Below are positions 9,060-18,029 of a stretch of 64,000 bases of DNA, piece after piece. The notes beneath the pieces are model-generated. The model was not told the origin of the DNA. It searched no databases and saw nothing but the letters and a program-made list of their open reading frames with translations. Each line of letters begins with the position of its first letter. The first letter of the stretch is position 1. Location: NCBI RefSeq assembly GCF_001665395.1, contig NZ_LZSG01000067.1, positions 1 through 64,000 on the forward strand. The letters run 5' to 3'. This DNA comes from Mycobacterium sp. 1164966.3. GTDB taxonomy: Bacteria > Actinomycetota > Actinomycetes > Mycobacteriales > Mycobacteriaceae. Both the position numbers and the translations under genes were made by a program.

Positions 9060-10496
9060 ATGAGCACAGTTGACGTGGTTGTCGTCGGCGCCGGGCCCAC
9101 CGGATTGATGCTGGCCTGCGAGCTCGCGATGCGCGGTGTTCGCGTGCGGGTCTTAGAGGAGCGGGGCGACCTGCCGAACATCACGCGGGCTTTCGGACTG
9201 CACGCACGCACCCTCGAGCTGCTCGACGCACGCGATATGGCCGATGAGATCGTGCAGCGCGGCGTTCCCGTCCGCGAGGTGGTGCCCGCCCCCGGGGCCA
9301 CGCTCAACCTGAGGGAGCTACCTAGTCGCTATCCGATGGTGCTCATAGCGCCTCAGAGTCTCACCGAACGTGTGCTGTCTGCCAGGGCATCGCAACTCGG
9401 CGTCGACGTCGCGCACGGAAACAAGGTGGTCGGCCTCGAACAGGATCAAGCGGGTGTCGCCGTGCGACTAGCGGACGGCACCATTCAACGCGCCGACTAT
9501 GTGGTGGGGTGCGACGGTGCGCGCAGCGCCGTGCGAAGACTGCTTGACATCGACTTCGTCGGCAAGCAATACCAGACACACATCCTGCTCGCCGACGTGC
9601 ACCTGGCGCAGCCGCCGTCAGAAGGGCTGTCCGCCAAGGCAAGTGCTGACGGCGTCGTGCTCTTGGTGCCGTTCGGCGATGGGTGGTTCCGCGCGATCGC
9701 GTGGGATCGAACACGTGAACAGGCTCCGCTTTCCGAGCCCGTTACCTTGTCCGAGATCCGGGCCGCATTCCTCCGTATCGCGCACACCGACTTCGGCATG
9801 GCCGACATGCGGTGGAGTTCGCGTTTCCTTTCCGAACGACGGCAGGCCAGGCGCTACCGGGTGGGCCGGGCTTTTATCGCAGGCGATGCGGCGCACGTAC
9901 ATTCGCCACTCGGCGCGCAGGGCATGAACACCGGCATTCAGGACGCGATGAACCTTGGATGGAAGCTCGCCCAAGCAGTCGGCGGATCCGCGCCACCGTG
10001 GCTGCTCGACAGCTACGAGGAGGAGCGACACACGGTCGGGGCGAACGTGCTCAAGCTCACCGACGGCTTCAACCAGCTCGTGCTCGGTCGCAGCCTGTTG
10101 CGAAGGGTGGTGCGTCGAGTTGCCATCACATTGCTGCTGAACATCCCCGCGACCAGGCACATGCTGGAAGGCCGCCTCAGTGGGATCGGGATCAAATATC
10201 CCCACCCGCGCAACGCGCATCCATTGACCGGGCATCGGATGCCCGACATCGACTGCTCAGGCACGAGGCTGTACGAGCTGATGCGCGACGGTCGGTTCAT
10301 CCTGCTGACGCGCGACAAGGTTGATATCGGCCGCTTCGACGTGACGGTCGCGGTGCACGTCCACGCGGGGCTGCCGTCCGGGGTGTTGGTGCGACCGGAC
10401 GGATACGTGGCCTGGGCCGGTGAGCAGGCGGAAGCTGCGGCGGCGGTGGACCATTGGTGCGGCGCAACGCAGCCAAGCGCCAATCCAACGAAGTGA
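9060..10496 (+). CDS. FAD-dependent aromatic-ring-type monooxygenase (Rox-like)
   Basis: Group A flavoprotein monooxygenase of the p-hydroxybenzoate hydroxylase fold. It has the FAD motif VVGAGPTGLMLACELAMRG at the N-terminus, the DG motif VVGCDGARSAVRRLL near residue 160, and the GD motif FIAGDAAHVHSPLGAQGMN near 280. The layout and length (478 residues) resemble rifamycin monooxygenase Rox and related hydroxylases, but substrate cannot be assigned. ATG 9060 is favoured over ATG 9045 because GGGAGG lies 8 bases before it. It is the first gene of a likely five-gene operon running to 15793 (gaps of 54 and 10 bp, an 8-bp overlap, then 3 bp), probably controlled by the palindromes just upstream. 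Confidence 0.85.
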   Translation: MSTVDVVVVGAGPTGLMLACELAMRGVRVRVLEERGDLPNITRAFGLHARTLELLDARDMADEIVQRGVPVREVVPAPGATLNLRELPSRYPMVLIAPQSLTERVLSARASQLGVDVAHGNKVVGLEQDQAGVAVRLADGTIQRADYVVGCDGARSAVRRLLDIDFVGKQYQTHILLADVHLAQPPSEGLSAKASADGVVLLVPFGDGWFRAIAWDRTREQAPLSEPVTLSEIRAAFLRIAHTDFGMADMRWSSRFLSERRQARRYRVGRAFIAGDAAHVHSPLGAQGMNTGIQDAMNLGWKLAQAVGGSAPPWLLDSYEEERHTVGANVLKLTDGFNQLVLGRSLLRRVVRRVAITLLLNIPATRHMLEGRLSGIGIKYPHPRNAHPLTGHRMPDIDCSGTRLYELMRDGRFILLTRDKVDIGRFDVTVAVHVHAGLPSGVLVRPDGYVAWAGEQAEAAAAVDHWCGATQPSANPTK

Positions 10497-10550
10497 TTCG
10501 GCACCGATCTTTGGTTGACACGGTCGGAAAACCGACGATAGTCAACTGGT

Positions 10551-11744
10551 ATGGCGCTGCTGCCGGATCCTGATCCTCGGCAGCGACAACACGTCGTCAT
10601 CTCGGTCGACGACCACGTCATCGAGCCGCCCGACATGTTCACCGGCCGGCTTCCCGCCAAATTGGCCGACAAGGCACCCAAGGTTCTCGAGACCGACGAC
10701 GGTCGCCAGGTGTGGCGCTACGAAAACCGCGAGTACCCGAACATCGGACTCAATGCGGTGATCGGGCGCCCGCACGAGGAATGGAGCATGGAGGCCGCGC
10801 GGTTCGACGAGATGCGCCGCGGCTGCTGGGACATCGACGCGCGCATCGCCGACATGGACTTGGCCGGCATTTGGGCCTCGCTGAACTTCCCATCGCTGAT
10901 CGCGGGTTTCGCCGGGACAGTGTTCTGGAAGAGCGACGACCTGGAGTTGGGTCTGGCGACATTGCGCGCCTGGAACGACTGGCACCTCGAGGTGTGGGCG
11001 GGCAGCTACCCGGATCGGATCATCCCGTTGCAGCTGCCGTGGCTTGCCGACCCTCAACTCGCTGCCGAGGAGATACGCCGCAACGCCGCGCGTGGTTTCA
11101 AGGCGGTCAGCTTCCCCGAACTACCTGCCCAATGCGGTATCCCGAGCCTGCACAGCGGCGCATGGGAGCCGTTCTTCGCGGCCTGCGAGGACACCGACAC
11201 CGTCGTGTGCCTGCACACCGGATCGGCCCAGTGGGCGCCAATTCCGGCTCCCGACACGCCATTTGAGACAATCACCACCCTGTTCCCGGTCAACGGCCTG
11301 GTGGCCTGCGCGGACATGCTGTGGTCGGGCATTCCGGTCCGATACCCACGGCTGAACATCACCCTGGCCGAGGGGGGTCTGGGCTGGGCGGCCATGCTCG
11401 CCGACCGAGCCGACTACGTCCTGGCCCACTCCGCGTGCGGGCGTGAGGGCGGCTCCTGGAAGAGCGACCTGCTGCCGAGTGAGGTGCTGAAGCGCAACTT
11501 TTGGTTCTGCTCCATCGACGACCCGTCGGCGTTCGGCGCACTCGACGCGATCGGGGCCGAACGCATCCTCGTCGAAAGCGACTACCCGCACGCCGACTCC
11601 ACCTGGCCCGACACCCAGCAGGTCGTCGCGCGCAACGTCGCCAACCTGTCGAAAGAGGACGCCGCGCGGATCACCCATCAAAACGCCGCGCAACTGTTCC
11701 GTCACCCCTTGCCGGACGACGGGTGGCTGGCGGCGCCAGTCTAG
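10551..11744 (+). CDS. Amidohydrolase-2 family metal-dependent hydrolase
   Basis: TIM-barrel hydrolase or decarboxylase of the amidohydrolase-2 (ACMSD-like) family, 397 residues. It starts with SVDDHVIEPPDMF, the usual N-terminal metal-site strand (here DDH). It continues with a barrel His in VCLHTGS near residue 222 and ends with the signature ESDYPHADSTWPD near 345, whose Asp is the usual catalytic or metal ligand. Proteins of this kind are common in mycobacterial catabolic clusters, with mostly unproven substrates. It lies between the FAD monooxygenase and the D-aminoacylase-like gene, suggesting that it hydrolyses or decarboxylates an oxidised intermediate; that is inference. Confidence 0.8.
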   Translation: MALLPDPDPRQRQHVVISVDDHVIEPPDMFTGRLPAKLADKAPKVLETDDGRQVWRYENREYPNIGLNAVIGRPHEEWSMEAARFDEMRRGCWDIDARIADMDLAGIWASLNFPSLIAGFAGTVFWKSDDLELGLATLRAWNDWHLEVWAGSYPDRIIPLQLPWLADPQLAAEEIRRNAARGFKAVSFPELPAQCGIPSLHSGAWEPFFAACEDTDTVVCLHTGSAQWAPIPAPDTPFETITTLFPVNGLVACADMLWSGIPVRYPRLNITLAEGGLGWAAMLADRADYVLAHSACGREGGSWKSDLLPSEVLKRNFWFCSIDDPSAFGALDAIGAERILVESDYPHADSTWPDTQQVVARNVANLSKEDAARITHQNAAQLFRHPLPDDGWLAAPV

Positions 11745-11754
11745 GGAGGCTGAA

Positions 11755-13479
11755 GTGCTCGACCTGTTGATCCGCGATGCCCAGATCGTCGACGGCACCG
11801 GCGCGCCCGCGCGGCACGGCGATGTCGGCATCAGCAACGGCCGCATCGCCGCCGTCGGCGAAGTCGATGAGCTTGCCACCAAAACCGTTGATGCCCAAGG
11901 CCTTACATTGGCTCCCGGCTTCGTCGACCTGCACACCCACTACGACGCTCAGCTGTTCTGGGACCCGACCGCCAGCCCGTCTCTCCAACATGGTGTCACT
12001 ACCGTCTTCGGTGGCAACTGCGGCTTCACGCTGGCGCCCGCGACCGAGGACCAGCATGACTACCTCACCCGGATGCTCGCGCGTGTCGAAGGGATGCCGC
12101 TGGACGCGTTGCGGGCCGGACTGGATTGGGGCTGGGCATCTTTCGGCGACTGGCTCGACCGGTTAGAGGGCCGTATCGCCGTCAACGCCGGCTTCCTGGT
12201 TGGTCATTCGGCGCTACGACTGGCCGCGATGGGCGGCGACGCCGTCGGCGGTCACGCCTCGCCCGAGCAGATTGAAAAGATGGTCGGGGTGCTGCACGAC
12301 GCCCTCGACGCCGGCGCGCTCGGCTTGTCGACGTCGCAATCGCCGACCCACAACGACGGCGCGGGCCAGCCCGTCCCCTCACGCAGCGCGTCACGCGACG
12401 AACTGGTGTCGCTGGCGGCGGGCCTGCGCGACCATCCGGGCACGACGCTGGAAGCCATCATCCCCGGCTGCTTGTCGGGATTCACCGACGAGGACATCGC
12501 GCTGCTCACCGACATGTCCGTCGCCGCGGACCGGCCGCTGAACTGGAACCTGCTGGCTGTTACGGCGGCCAACCCGGACGGGCACCGAAAGCAGTTGCGC
12601 GCCGGGGAGATTGCCGCCGAACGCGGTGGTCGAGTGGTGGCGCTGACCCTGCCCCAGGCCATGAAGATCCGGCTGTCCTTCCTGTCCGGCTTCGTGCTCG
12701 ACGGGCTGCCCGGGTGGCGCGACACCATGCATCTGCCCGTCCCCGAGCGGCTGGCCGCCCTCGCCGACCCCGAAACCCGTCGACGCCTCGCCGAGGGCGC
12801 TTCGTCGAAGGAGGCGGGCATGCTGCGCGGCCTGGCGCAGTGGGACCGGCTGGTCCTGGCCGAGACATTCGCCGACGAGAACGCCGACGCCACCGGCCAC
12901 AGCGTCGGCGAGGTCGCCGCCGCCCGCGGTAGCGAACCGTTCGACACGCTGTTGGACATCGTGATCGCCGACCAGCTGCGTACCGGGCTCAGTCCGCCGA
13001 TGGCCGGCGACGACGCGGCGGACTGGCGGATGCGCGCCGAGGTGTGGCGCCATCCGGGGGCGGTGATCGGCGGCTCGGACGCCGGCGCTCATCTCGACAT
13101 GATGTGCGGCGCGATCTATACGACGTCGCTGCTCGGCCGCGGGGTCCGCGAGCACCGGGTGGTGACGCTCGAGGAAGCGGTCCGGTTGATCACAGACGTG
13201 CCGGCGCGGTTCTACGGCTTGACCGAGCGTGGCCGCATCGCGCCGGGCTGGCACGCCGACCTGGTGCTGTTCGACCCGGCGACCGTCGGGCATGGGCCCG
13301 AGCGCACCCGCTACGACCTGCCCTCCGGCGCGCCGCGCTTGGTCGCCGACGCTCACGGCATCGCGTCGGTGCTGGTGGCGGGAGTCGAGGTATGCCGCGA
13401 CGGCACGGCCACCGGCGCCCTGCCCGGCACCGTGCTGCGTTCTGGCCGCGACACGCAGACGGTGCCGGCTCATGGCTGA
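11755..13479 (+). CDS. N-acyl-D-amino-acid deacylase-like amidohydrolase
   Basis: Zinc-type amidohydrolase of the D-aminoacylase/dihydroorotase-like group, 574 residues. A small N-terminal beta domain (LLIRDAQIVDGTGAPA) precedes the metal motif DLHTHYDAQLFWDP near residue 60. The C-terminal part has GGSDAGAHLDMM near 440 and the closing GRIAPGWHADLVLFDP typical of this superfamily. It starts at GTG 11755, behind GGGAGG 11 bases upstream. Family members cleave acyl groups from D-amino acids, but many homologues act on other amides or cyclic ureas. The end overlaps the P450 start by 8 bases, so the two are translationally coupled. Confidence 0.8.
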   Translation: MLDLLIRDAQIVDGTGAPARHGDVGISNGRIAAVGEVDELATKTVDAQGLTLAPGFVDLHTHYDAQLFWDPTASPSLQHGVTTVFGGNCGFTLAPATEDQHDYLTRMLARVEGMPLDALRAGLDWGWASFGDWLDRLEGRIAVNAGFLVGHSALRLAAMGGDAVGGHASPEQIEKMVGVLHDALDAGALGLSTSQSPTHNDGAGQPVPSRSASRDELVSLAAGLRDHPGTTLEAIIPGCLSGFTDEDIALLTDMSVAADRPLNWNLLAVTAANPDGHRKQLRAGEIAAERGGRVVALTLPQAMKIRLSFLSGFVLDGLPGWRDTMHLPVPERLAALADPETRRRLAEGASSKEAGMLRGLAQWDRLVLAETFADENADATGHSVGEVAAARGSEPFDTLLDIVIADQLRTGLSPPMAGDDAADWRMRAEVWRHPGAVIGGSDAGAHLDMMCGAIYTTSLLGRGVREHRVVTLEEAVRLITDVPARFYGLTERGRIAPGWHADLVLFDPATVGHGPERTRYDLPSGAPRLVADAHGIASVLVAGVEVCRDGTATGALPGTVLRSGRDTQTVPAHG

Positions 13480-14689
13480 CACCGCGACCGAACAGTTCGA
13501 CCCCGCCACGCTGCAGGACGGGCTGCTCTTACAGGTCGACAACGTGCACGAACGGCTGCGCGAGGCACGGGCCCGGCACCGGGTGATGCGGGGAAATCCA
13601 TTCGCCGAGGTCAGCGGGGGGCAGCTCAGAGATCTCGGGGTGACCGTACTCGGTTTCGACGAATGCCAGCACGTGCTGACCCATCCGGACACGTTCTCGT
13701 CGTCGATCTACGACCAGATCATGGGCCCGGTGATGGGTCGCACCATTCTCGAGCTCAGCGGCGCCGAACATCGCGCCCACCGGGCACTGGTGTCACCGTC
13801 GTTCCGATCGGCACTCTTGGAGCGGTGGCGCAGTGACCTGGTGGAGCTGGTGGTCGACGAACTCATCGACCGGTTCGCCGCACGGGGGCACGCCGAGCTG
13901 GTCCGCGAGTTCACCTTCGCGTTCCCGGTCCAGGTCATCGCGCGCATCCTGGGCTTGCCCCGCTCCGATTACCCTCGTTTCCAGCGGCTGTCGATCGAGC
14001 TGCTCAACGTGGTCTACAACTGGGACGCCGGTATCGCCGCGTCGACGGCGCTCAAGGCGTATTTCGGTGAGGTGCTTGCCGATCGGCGCCGCAACCCGCA
14101 AGACGACTTGGTCAGCACGCTGGCGGAATCCGAGATCGACGGCGCGCGGCTCAGCGACGACGAGATTTTCGCGTTCCTGCTGCTGATCCTGCCGGCCGGT
14201 GTGGAGACGACGTATCGCTCCTCGGGCAACCTGCTGGTCGCGCTGTTGACCGAGCCGGGACTGCTGGAGGCGGTGCGTGCGGATCGCGGCCTAGTCCGCG
14301 AGGCGATCGAGGAGGGGCTGCGCTGGGAACCGCCGATCAGCTCGGTGGTGCGGCTGGCGGTTCGCGACTGCGTGCTGGGCGGGGTGGAGATTGCGTCGGG
14401 AACGAACGTCAACGTGAGCGTCGCGGCGGCGAATCGGGACCCGGCGCACTACCCGGACCCGGACCGCTTCGACCCGACCCGAACACACATCACCCACCTC
14501 ACGTTCGGCGGTGGCCCGCACCTGTGCCTGGGCATGCATCTGGCCCGGATGGAGACGACGGTCGCCCTCAACGCGCTGCTGGATCGGCTGCCCGACCTGC
14601 GGTTGGACCCGAGCGCGCCGCCGCCGAAGATCGCCGGAATCGCGTTCCGCTCACCGGCAGCGTTGCCGGTCGAGTTCACCGCGGCGTAG
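13472..14689 (+). CDS. Cytochrome P450
   Basis: Soluble bacterial-type P450 monooxygenase, 405 residues. The haem loop FGGGPHLCLGMHLARME sits near residue 350 with its Cys ligand. The I-helix carries PAGVETTYRSS, the usual acid-Thr pair, and the K-helix ExxR is EEGLR. ATG 13472 is chosen because it overlaps the preceding stop and leaves a normal P450 length; upstream residues in this frame are an antisense-like Arg-rich extension. Electrons would come from a ferredoxin and reductase, but neither is encoded nearby. Its place in the FAD monooxygenase operon suggests hydroxylation of the same substrate family. Confidence 0.9.
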   Translation: MADTATEQFDPATLQDGLLLQVDNVHERLREARARHRVMRGNPFAEVSGGQLRDLGVTVLGFDECQHVLTHPDTFSSSIYDQIMGPVMGRTILELSGAEHRAHRALVSPSFRSALLERWRSDLVELVVDELIDRFAARGHAELVREFTFAFPVQVIARILGLPRSDYPRFQRLSIELLNVVYNWDAGIAASTALKAYFGEVLADRRRNPQDDLVSTLAESEIDGARLSDDEIFAFLLLILPAGVETTYRSSGNLLVALLTEPGLLEAVRADRGLVREAIEEGLRWEPPISSVVRLAVRDCVLGGVEIASGTNVNVSVAAANRDPAHYPDPDRFDPTRTHITHLTFGGGPHLCLGMHLARMETTVALNALLDRLPDLRLDPSAPPPKIAGIAFRSPAALPVEFTAA

Positions 14690-14692
14690 CCG

Positions 14693-15793
14693 GTGCCGAC
14701 GATGTTGCTGCTCAGGTTGACCAGCGCGGTGCTGGCTGTGGCTGGTATCGCGGCGGCGGGATGCGCCTCACATTCGCCCAGATCGGCTGGGCCGTCGACG
14801 ACCGGATCCGCAGCGGCCTCGTGGGTGGAGGATGCCGTCAGGTTTCCGGTGGGAGAGATGACGGTCTACGGCACGCTTCGTCACCCCGCCGGCGAGGGTA
14901 GGCCGGTGCCGGGCGCACTGCTGATCGCCGGCAGCGGGCCGACGGACCGCAACGGAGACTCAGCCATCATGCCCGGCCCAATCGACACCCTGCGGAACCT
15001 CGCCAACACCCTGTCCGACAACGGCGTGGCCAGCTTGCGCTACGACAAGCTCGGCACCGGTGAGACCGGCCTGGGGCCCTACGCCAGCGACCCGGCGAAA
15101 CTCGACATGGCTGTTTTTCAAGATGAAGCGACCGCTGCGCTCGAGTTCCTGGCCGGCCACTCCGGCGTCGATCGTGATCATCTGATGGTGATCGGCCACA
15201 GCGAGGGCGCCCTGTATGCGCTGCTGCTGGCCACTGCCGCGCCCGGAACCACTCCGCCGGTGCGGGCCCTGGGTCTGCTGGAGCCGCAGAGCCGGCGCAT
15301 CCTCGATCACATATCCCTGCAGGCGCACGCGCAGGCCGGCGCCGCGGTCAAGGCTGGACAACTCTCCGCCGCGCAGGCCGCCGAGAGCACCGCGGCGATT
15401 GACCGAGCCATCGCGGAGTTCCGCGCGACCGGAAACGTCTCGCCCGACGAACCAGCCGGACTGAAGCCGGTCATCAACCCCGCCAACGCGCGGTTTTTGC
15501 AGCAGGAAGATCCCATCGATCCGGCGGACTTGGCCGGCAAGCTGCCCAGCGGCATGCCGGTACTCGTCGCGTGCAGCGACGCGGACACACAGATCAGCTG
15601 CGAAGACGTCGACCACCTGGTGTCCGGCCTGACCAATGCCGGGACCAAAACCGATTACGTGCACTTGACCGGCGTGAGCCATGTCCTCAAGGAGGATTCC
15701 AGCAAAACAGCGGGCAACTACACCAAGCCGTTGCCGTTCTCCGCTCAACTCGCCGCGGCACTGGCGTCGTTCGTCAAACAGAACCTCGCGTGA
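14693..15793 (+). CDS. Secreted lipoprotein alpha/beta hydrolase
   Basis: Exported hydrolase of about 366 residues. The N-terminus is a lipoprotein signal (TSAVLAVAGIAAAGC), with the lipobox Cys near residue 24. The mature part has an alpha/beta-hydrolase core: LLIAGSGPTDRNGD supplies the oxyanion region, VIGHSEGALYALL near 167 holds the nucleophile Ser, VLVACSDADTQI holds a likely acid, and LTGVSHVLKED the His. It resembles the dienelactone-hydrolase/CocE-like esterases found as mycobacterial lipoproteins. Start is GTG 14693 or ATG 14702. Only 3 bases separate it from the P450, so it probably closes that operon. It faces the repeat array and the convergent RNase H gene. Confidence 0.78.
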   Translation: MPTMLLLRLTSAVLAVAGIAAAGCASHSPRSAGPSTTGSAAASWVEDAVRFPVGEMTVYGTLRHPAGEGRPVPGALLIAGSGPTDRNGDSAIMPGPIDTLRNLANTLSDNGVASLRYDKLGTGETGLGPYASDPAKLDMAVFQDEATAALEFLAGHSGVDRDHLMVIGHSEGALYALLLATAAPGTTPPVRALGLLEPQSRRILDHISLQAHAQAGAAVKAGQLSAAQAAESTAAIDRAIAEFRATGNVSPDEPAGLKPVINPANARFLQQEDPIDPADLAGKLPSGMPVLVACSDADTQISCEDVDHLVSGLTNAGTKTDYVHLTGVSHVLKEDSSKTAGNYTKPLPFSAQLAAALASFVKQNLA

Positions 15794-16200
15794 GCATACG
15801 TGAAAGCTTCACAGAAACAGCGGATTTGGTGCTCTGCAGCACTCTTGCTATAAGCAGAGGTTTCGAGTGGCGGTCGGCCCATCGCCAGGCCCAATGGGAT
15901 TAACGGCTTTCGGTGTGAGCTGACGGCTTTCGGTGTGAACTTACGGCTTTCGGTGTGACTGTAGGGTGGGAATCGGCGCTGATCCTCCGCCCAGGCTTCA
16001 CACGCAAAGCCCAGGATTCACGCTCAAAGCCAAGAAATCACAACCAAACCCGAGATCAGGAAACCGCGGGCGACTGACGCGCCACAAAGGTCGCTGTGAG
16101 CCGGGCCCAAGCGGTGCCAGCGATGCACCGACGTCCGGCCACCCACGAACTTCGGTAACTGCAACAGTCCTTCTGATGGGGCACTTGCCCGCAAGCGGCG
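15794..16200. other. Gene-free convergent region holding a repeat array
   Basis: About 400 bases lie between the convergent lipoprotein hydrolase and RNase H/phosphatase genes. The central part is the 20-bp-period repeat array described separately. I see no protein-coding pattern on either strand, and the rest has no recognisable site. Because both flanking genes end here, transcription from both sides must stop in this stretch. Confidence 0.6.
15903..16056. repeat. 20-bp-period repeats in two opposed clusters
   Basis: Three tandem 20-bp units at 15903-15962 each begin ACGGCTTTCGGTGTGA and differ only in the last four bases. After 34 bases, three more 20-bp units at 15997-16056 run in the opposite orientation and are more degenerate. 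In reverse complement they read GGCTTTGCGTGTGA, GGCTTTGAGCGTGA and GGGTTTGGTTGTGA. The shared core is GGCTTTNNNNGTGA. The two clusters could fold into a large stem or act as paired protein-binding sites. I do not recognise it as an insertion sequence or CRISPR. Confidence 0.8.
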
Positions 16201-17295
16201 CTAGAGGTAACCCGTCTGGTTCACCAAGCGCACCGAAGATGCTCCGTCGGAATAGAATTCGGCGATGCTGAGCGACGCCAGGTCGAGGTGCAGCCGATAC
16301 AGGATGCCCGGCCCGGCATCCAGCGCGAGCCGCAGCAGCATCTTGATCGGCGTCACGTGCGACACCACCAGCACCGTGGCACCTTGGTATCCCGCGATGA
16401 TCCGTTCGCGGGCCCGGCGCACCCGCTCCAGTGCGGCGTCGAAGCTCTCCCCGCCCGGCGGTTCCGTGCTGGTGTCGCGCAGCCAGCGACGATGCAGCTC
16501 CGGATCGCGCTGAGCGGCCTCGGCAAAAGTCAACCCTTCCCAGGCCCCGAAGTCGGTCTCGATCAAATCGTCGTCGACGGTCACGTCCAGCCCGAGCGCC
16601 TTGGCCGCTGCCGCCGCCGTGTCGTAAGCGCGCTGCAGCGGCGACGAAATCACCGCGGCGATCCCGCCGCGCTCTGCCAGATAACGTGCCGCGGCCCCGG
16701 CCTGCTGCCGTCCCAGCTCGGTAAGCGCCGGATTGCCGCGCCCGGAGTAGCGGCGCTGCACCGACAACTCGGTCTGCCCGTGGCGCAACAGCAGCATCCT
16801 GGTCGGCGTACCCCGAGCACCGGTCCAGCCCGGCGGAGACTGGGGCGCAACATCTTTCGAGGACCCAATTACCGATGCCTCTTCGGCCACAATGGCCGCG
16901 GCGTCCATCGCCTCGTTGGCCAGCCGGTCGGCATGCGAATTGCGCTCCCGCGGAATCCAGCTGTAGCTGATCCGGTCGAATCGCGACGCCAGCGCTCGCG
17001 CCTGCGCGTAAAGGTTCGCGAGGCCATGGTTCTTGACCTTCCACCGGCCGGACATCTGCTCCACGACCAATTTGGAGTCCATGGAGACGGCCGCCTCGGT
17101 GGCGCCCAGTTTCACAGCAGCGTCCAGACCCGCGATCAGGCCTCGATACTCGGCCACGTTGTTGGTCGCGCGGCCGATGGCCTCCTTGGTCTCGGCCAGT
17201 ACGGTGGCGCCGTCCGCGCTGCGGACCACCGCGCCGTATCCGGCCGGCCCGGGGTTCCCGCGCGATCCCCCGTCAGCCTCGATGCGCACCTTCAC
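16201..17295 (-). CDS. Bifunctional RNase H1 / CobC-like acid phosphatase
   Basis: Homologue of M. tuberculosis Rv2228c, same length (364 residues). The N-terminal RNase H1 domain removes RNA from RNA:DNA hybrids. Its acidic residues are visible in IEADGGSRGNPGPAG, NVAEYRGL, SMDSKLVVEQM and NSHADRLANEAMD. The C-terminal half is a histidine phosphatase with LLRHGQTELSVQ near residue 170 and a second His in VVSHVTPIK, related to the CobC alpha-ribazole phosphatase of cobalamin synthesis. The chosen GTG start overlaps the previous stop as GTGA, indicating coupling with the zinc-ribbon gene. cobC and cobD nearby support a cobalamin link for the phosphatase. Confidence 0.93.
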   Translation of the reverse strand: MKVRIEADGGSRGNPGPAGYGAVVRSADGATVLAETKEAIGRATNNVAEYRGLIAGLDAAVKLGATEAAVSMDSKLVVEQMSGRWKVKNHGLANLYAQARALASRFDRISYSWIPRERNSHADRLANEAMDAAAIVAEEASVIGSSKDVAPQSPPGWTGARGTPTRMLLLRHGQTELSVQRRYSGRGNPALTELGRQQAGAAARYLAERGGIAAVISSPLQRAYDTAAAAAKALGLDVTVDDDLIETDFGAWEGLTFAEAAQRDPELHRRWLRDTSTEPPGGESFDAALERVRRARERIIAGYQGATVLVVSHVTPIKMLLRLALDAGPGILYRLHLDLASLSIAEFYSDGASSVRLVNQTGYL

Positions 17296-18029
17296 TGCTG
17301 AAATTCCTTGACCCGCAGCAGAATAGCGCCACATTCCGGGCAGCGAACGACGTCGTCTTCGGCGGCCGCGGTGATGCGAGCCAGCTCGCCGCGGCCGATC
17401 TCGATCCGGCAGGCGCCGCAGCGATGTCCCTGCAATGGCCCAGCGCCGGGTCCCCCGCGGGCACGCTGTCGTTCGTAGAGCGCGGAAAGGGCGGGGTCCA
17501 GTGCCGCTGCCAGCTGGTCGCGTCGTGACGAACGTTGCTGACGGGCCTGGTCGATATCGCCGACCGCGGCATCGAGGGCCTGCTGGGCGTTGGCCAGATC
17601 GGCCTGCAGCGCCTCGATCGCTTTCAGCTCGGCGGCGAGCTGCTCCTGCAGTTCCTCGCGGTGCTCCATCACCTCCAGCAGGGAATCTTCCAGGCTGGTC
17701 TGACGGCGTTGCAGAGTCTCCAGCTCGTGTTGCAAATCCGCCAATTGCTTGGCGTCCGTGGCACCCGACTTGAGCAACGACCGGTCCCGGTCTTCGCGCT
17801 GACGCACCGCATCGATCTCCGACTCGAAGCGCGACACCTCGGCGTCCAGATCCTCCACCGCGATTCGCAGGGCGCCCAGCCGATCATTGGCCGTGTCATA
17901 TTCCGCCCGCAATCGCTCGCACGCCTCCCGCTGCGGCAGATGGCTGGCACGGTGCTCGATCCGGGACAGCTCAGCATCCAGCTCGGTCAACTCCAGCAGC
18001 GATCGTTGCTGTGCTACTTCAGCTTTCAT
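17292..18029 (-). CDS. Coiled-coil zinc-ribbon protein (Rv2229c-like)
   Basis: A 245-residue protein with a long Glu/Gln/Arg-rich coiled coil over about residues 10-180 and a C-terminal four-Cys zinc ribbon (HRCGACRIEIGRGEL then VRCPECGAILL). This matches the length and design of M. tuberculosis Rv2229c. Such CT398/C4-type proteins are thought to bind nucleic acid or scaffold complexes, but the function is unproven. ATG 18029 is preferred to an upstream extension because it gives the family length and overlaps the end of the Nif3-like gene by 11 bases. It sits in the same tight operon as the RNase H/phosphatase. Confidence 0.88.
   Translation of the reverse strand: MKAEVAQQRSLLELTELDAELSRIEHRASHLPQREACERLRAEYDTANDRLGALRIAVEDLDAEVSRFESEIDAVRQREDRDRSLLKSGATDAKQLADLQHELETLQRRQTSLEDSLLEVMEHREELQEQLAAELKAIEALQADLANAQQALDAAVGDIDQARQQRSSRRDQLAAALDPALSALYERQRARGGPGAGPLQGHRCGACRIEIGRGELARITAAAEDDVVRCPECGAILLRVKEFQQ

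Noticed and set aside
15903..16056. CRISPR array
   Set aside because: Units are 20 bp with no spacers between repeats, half are inverted, and no cas genes are present.
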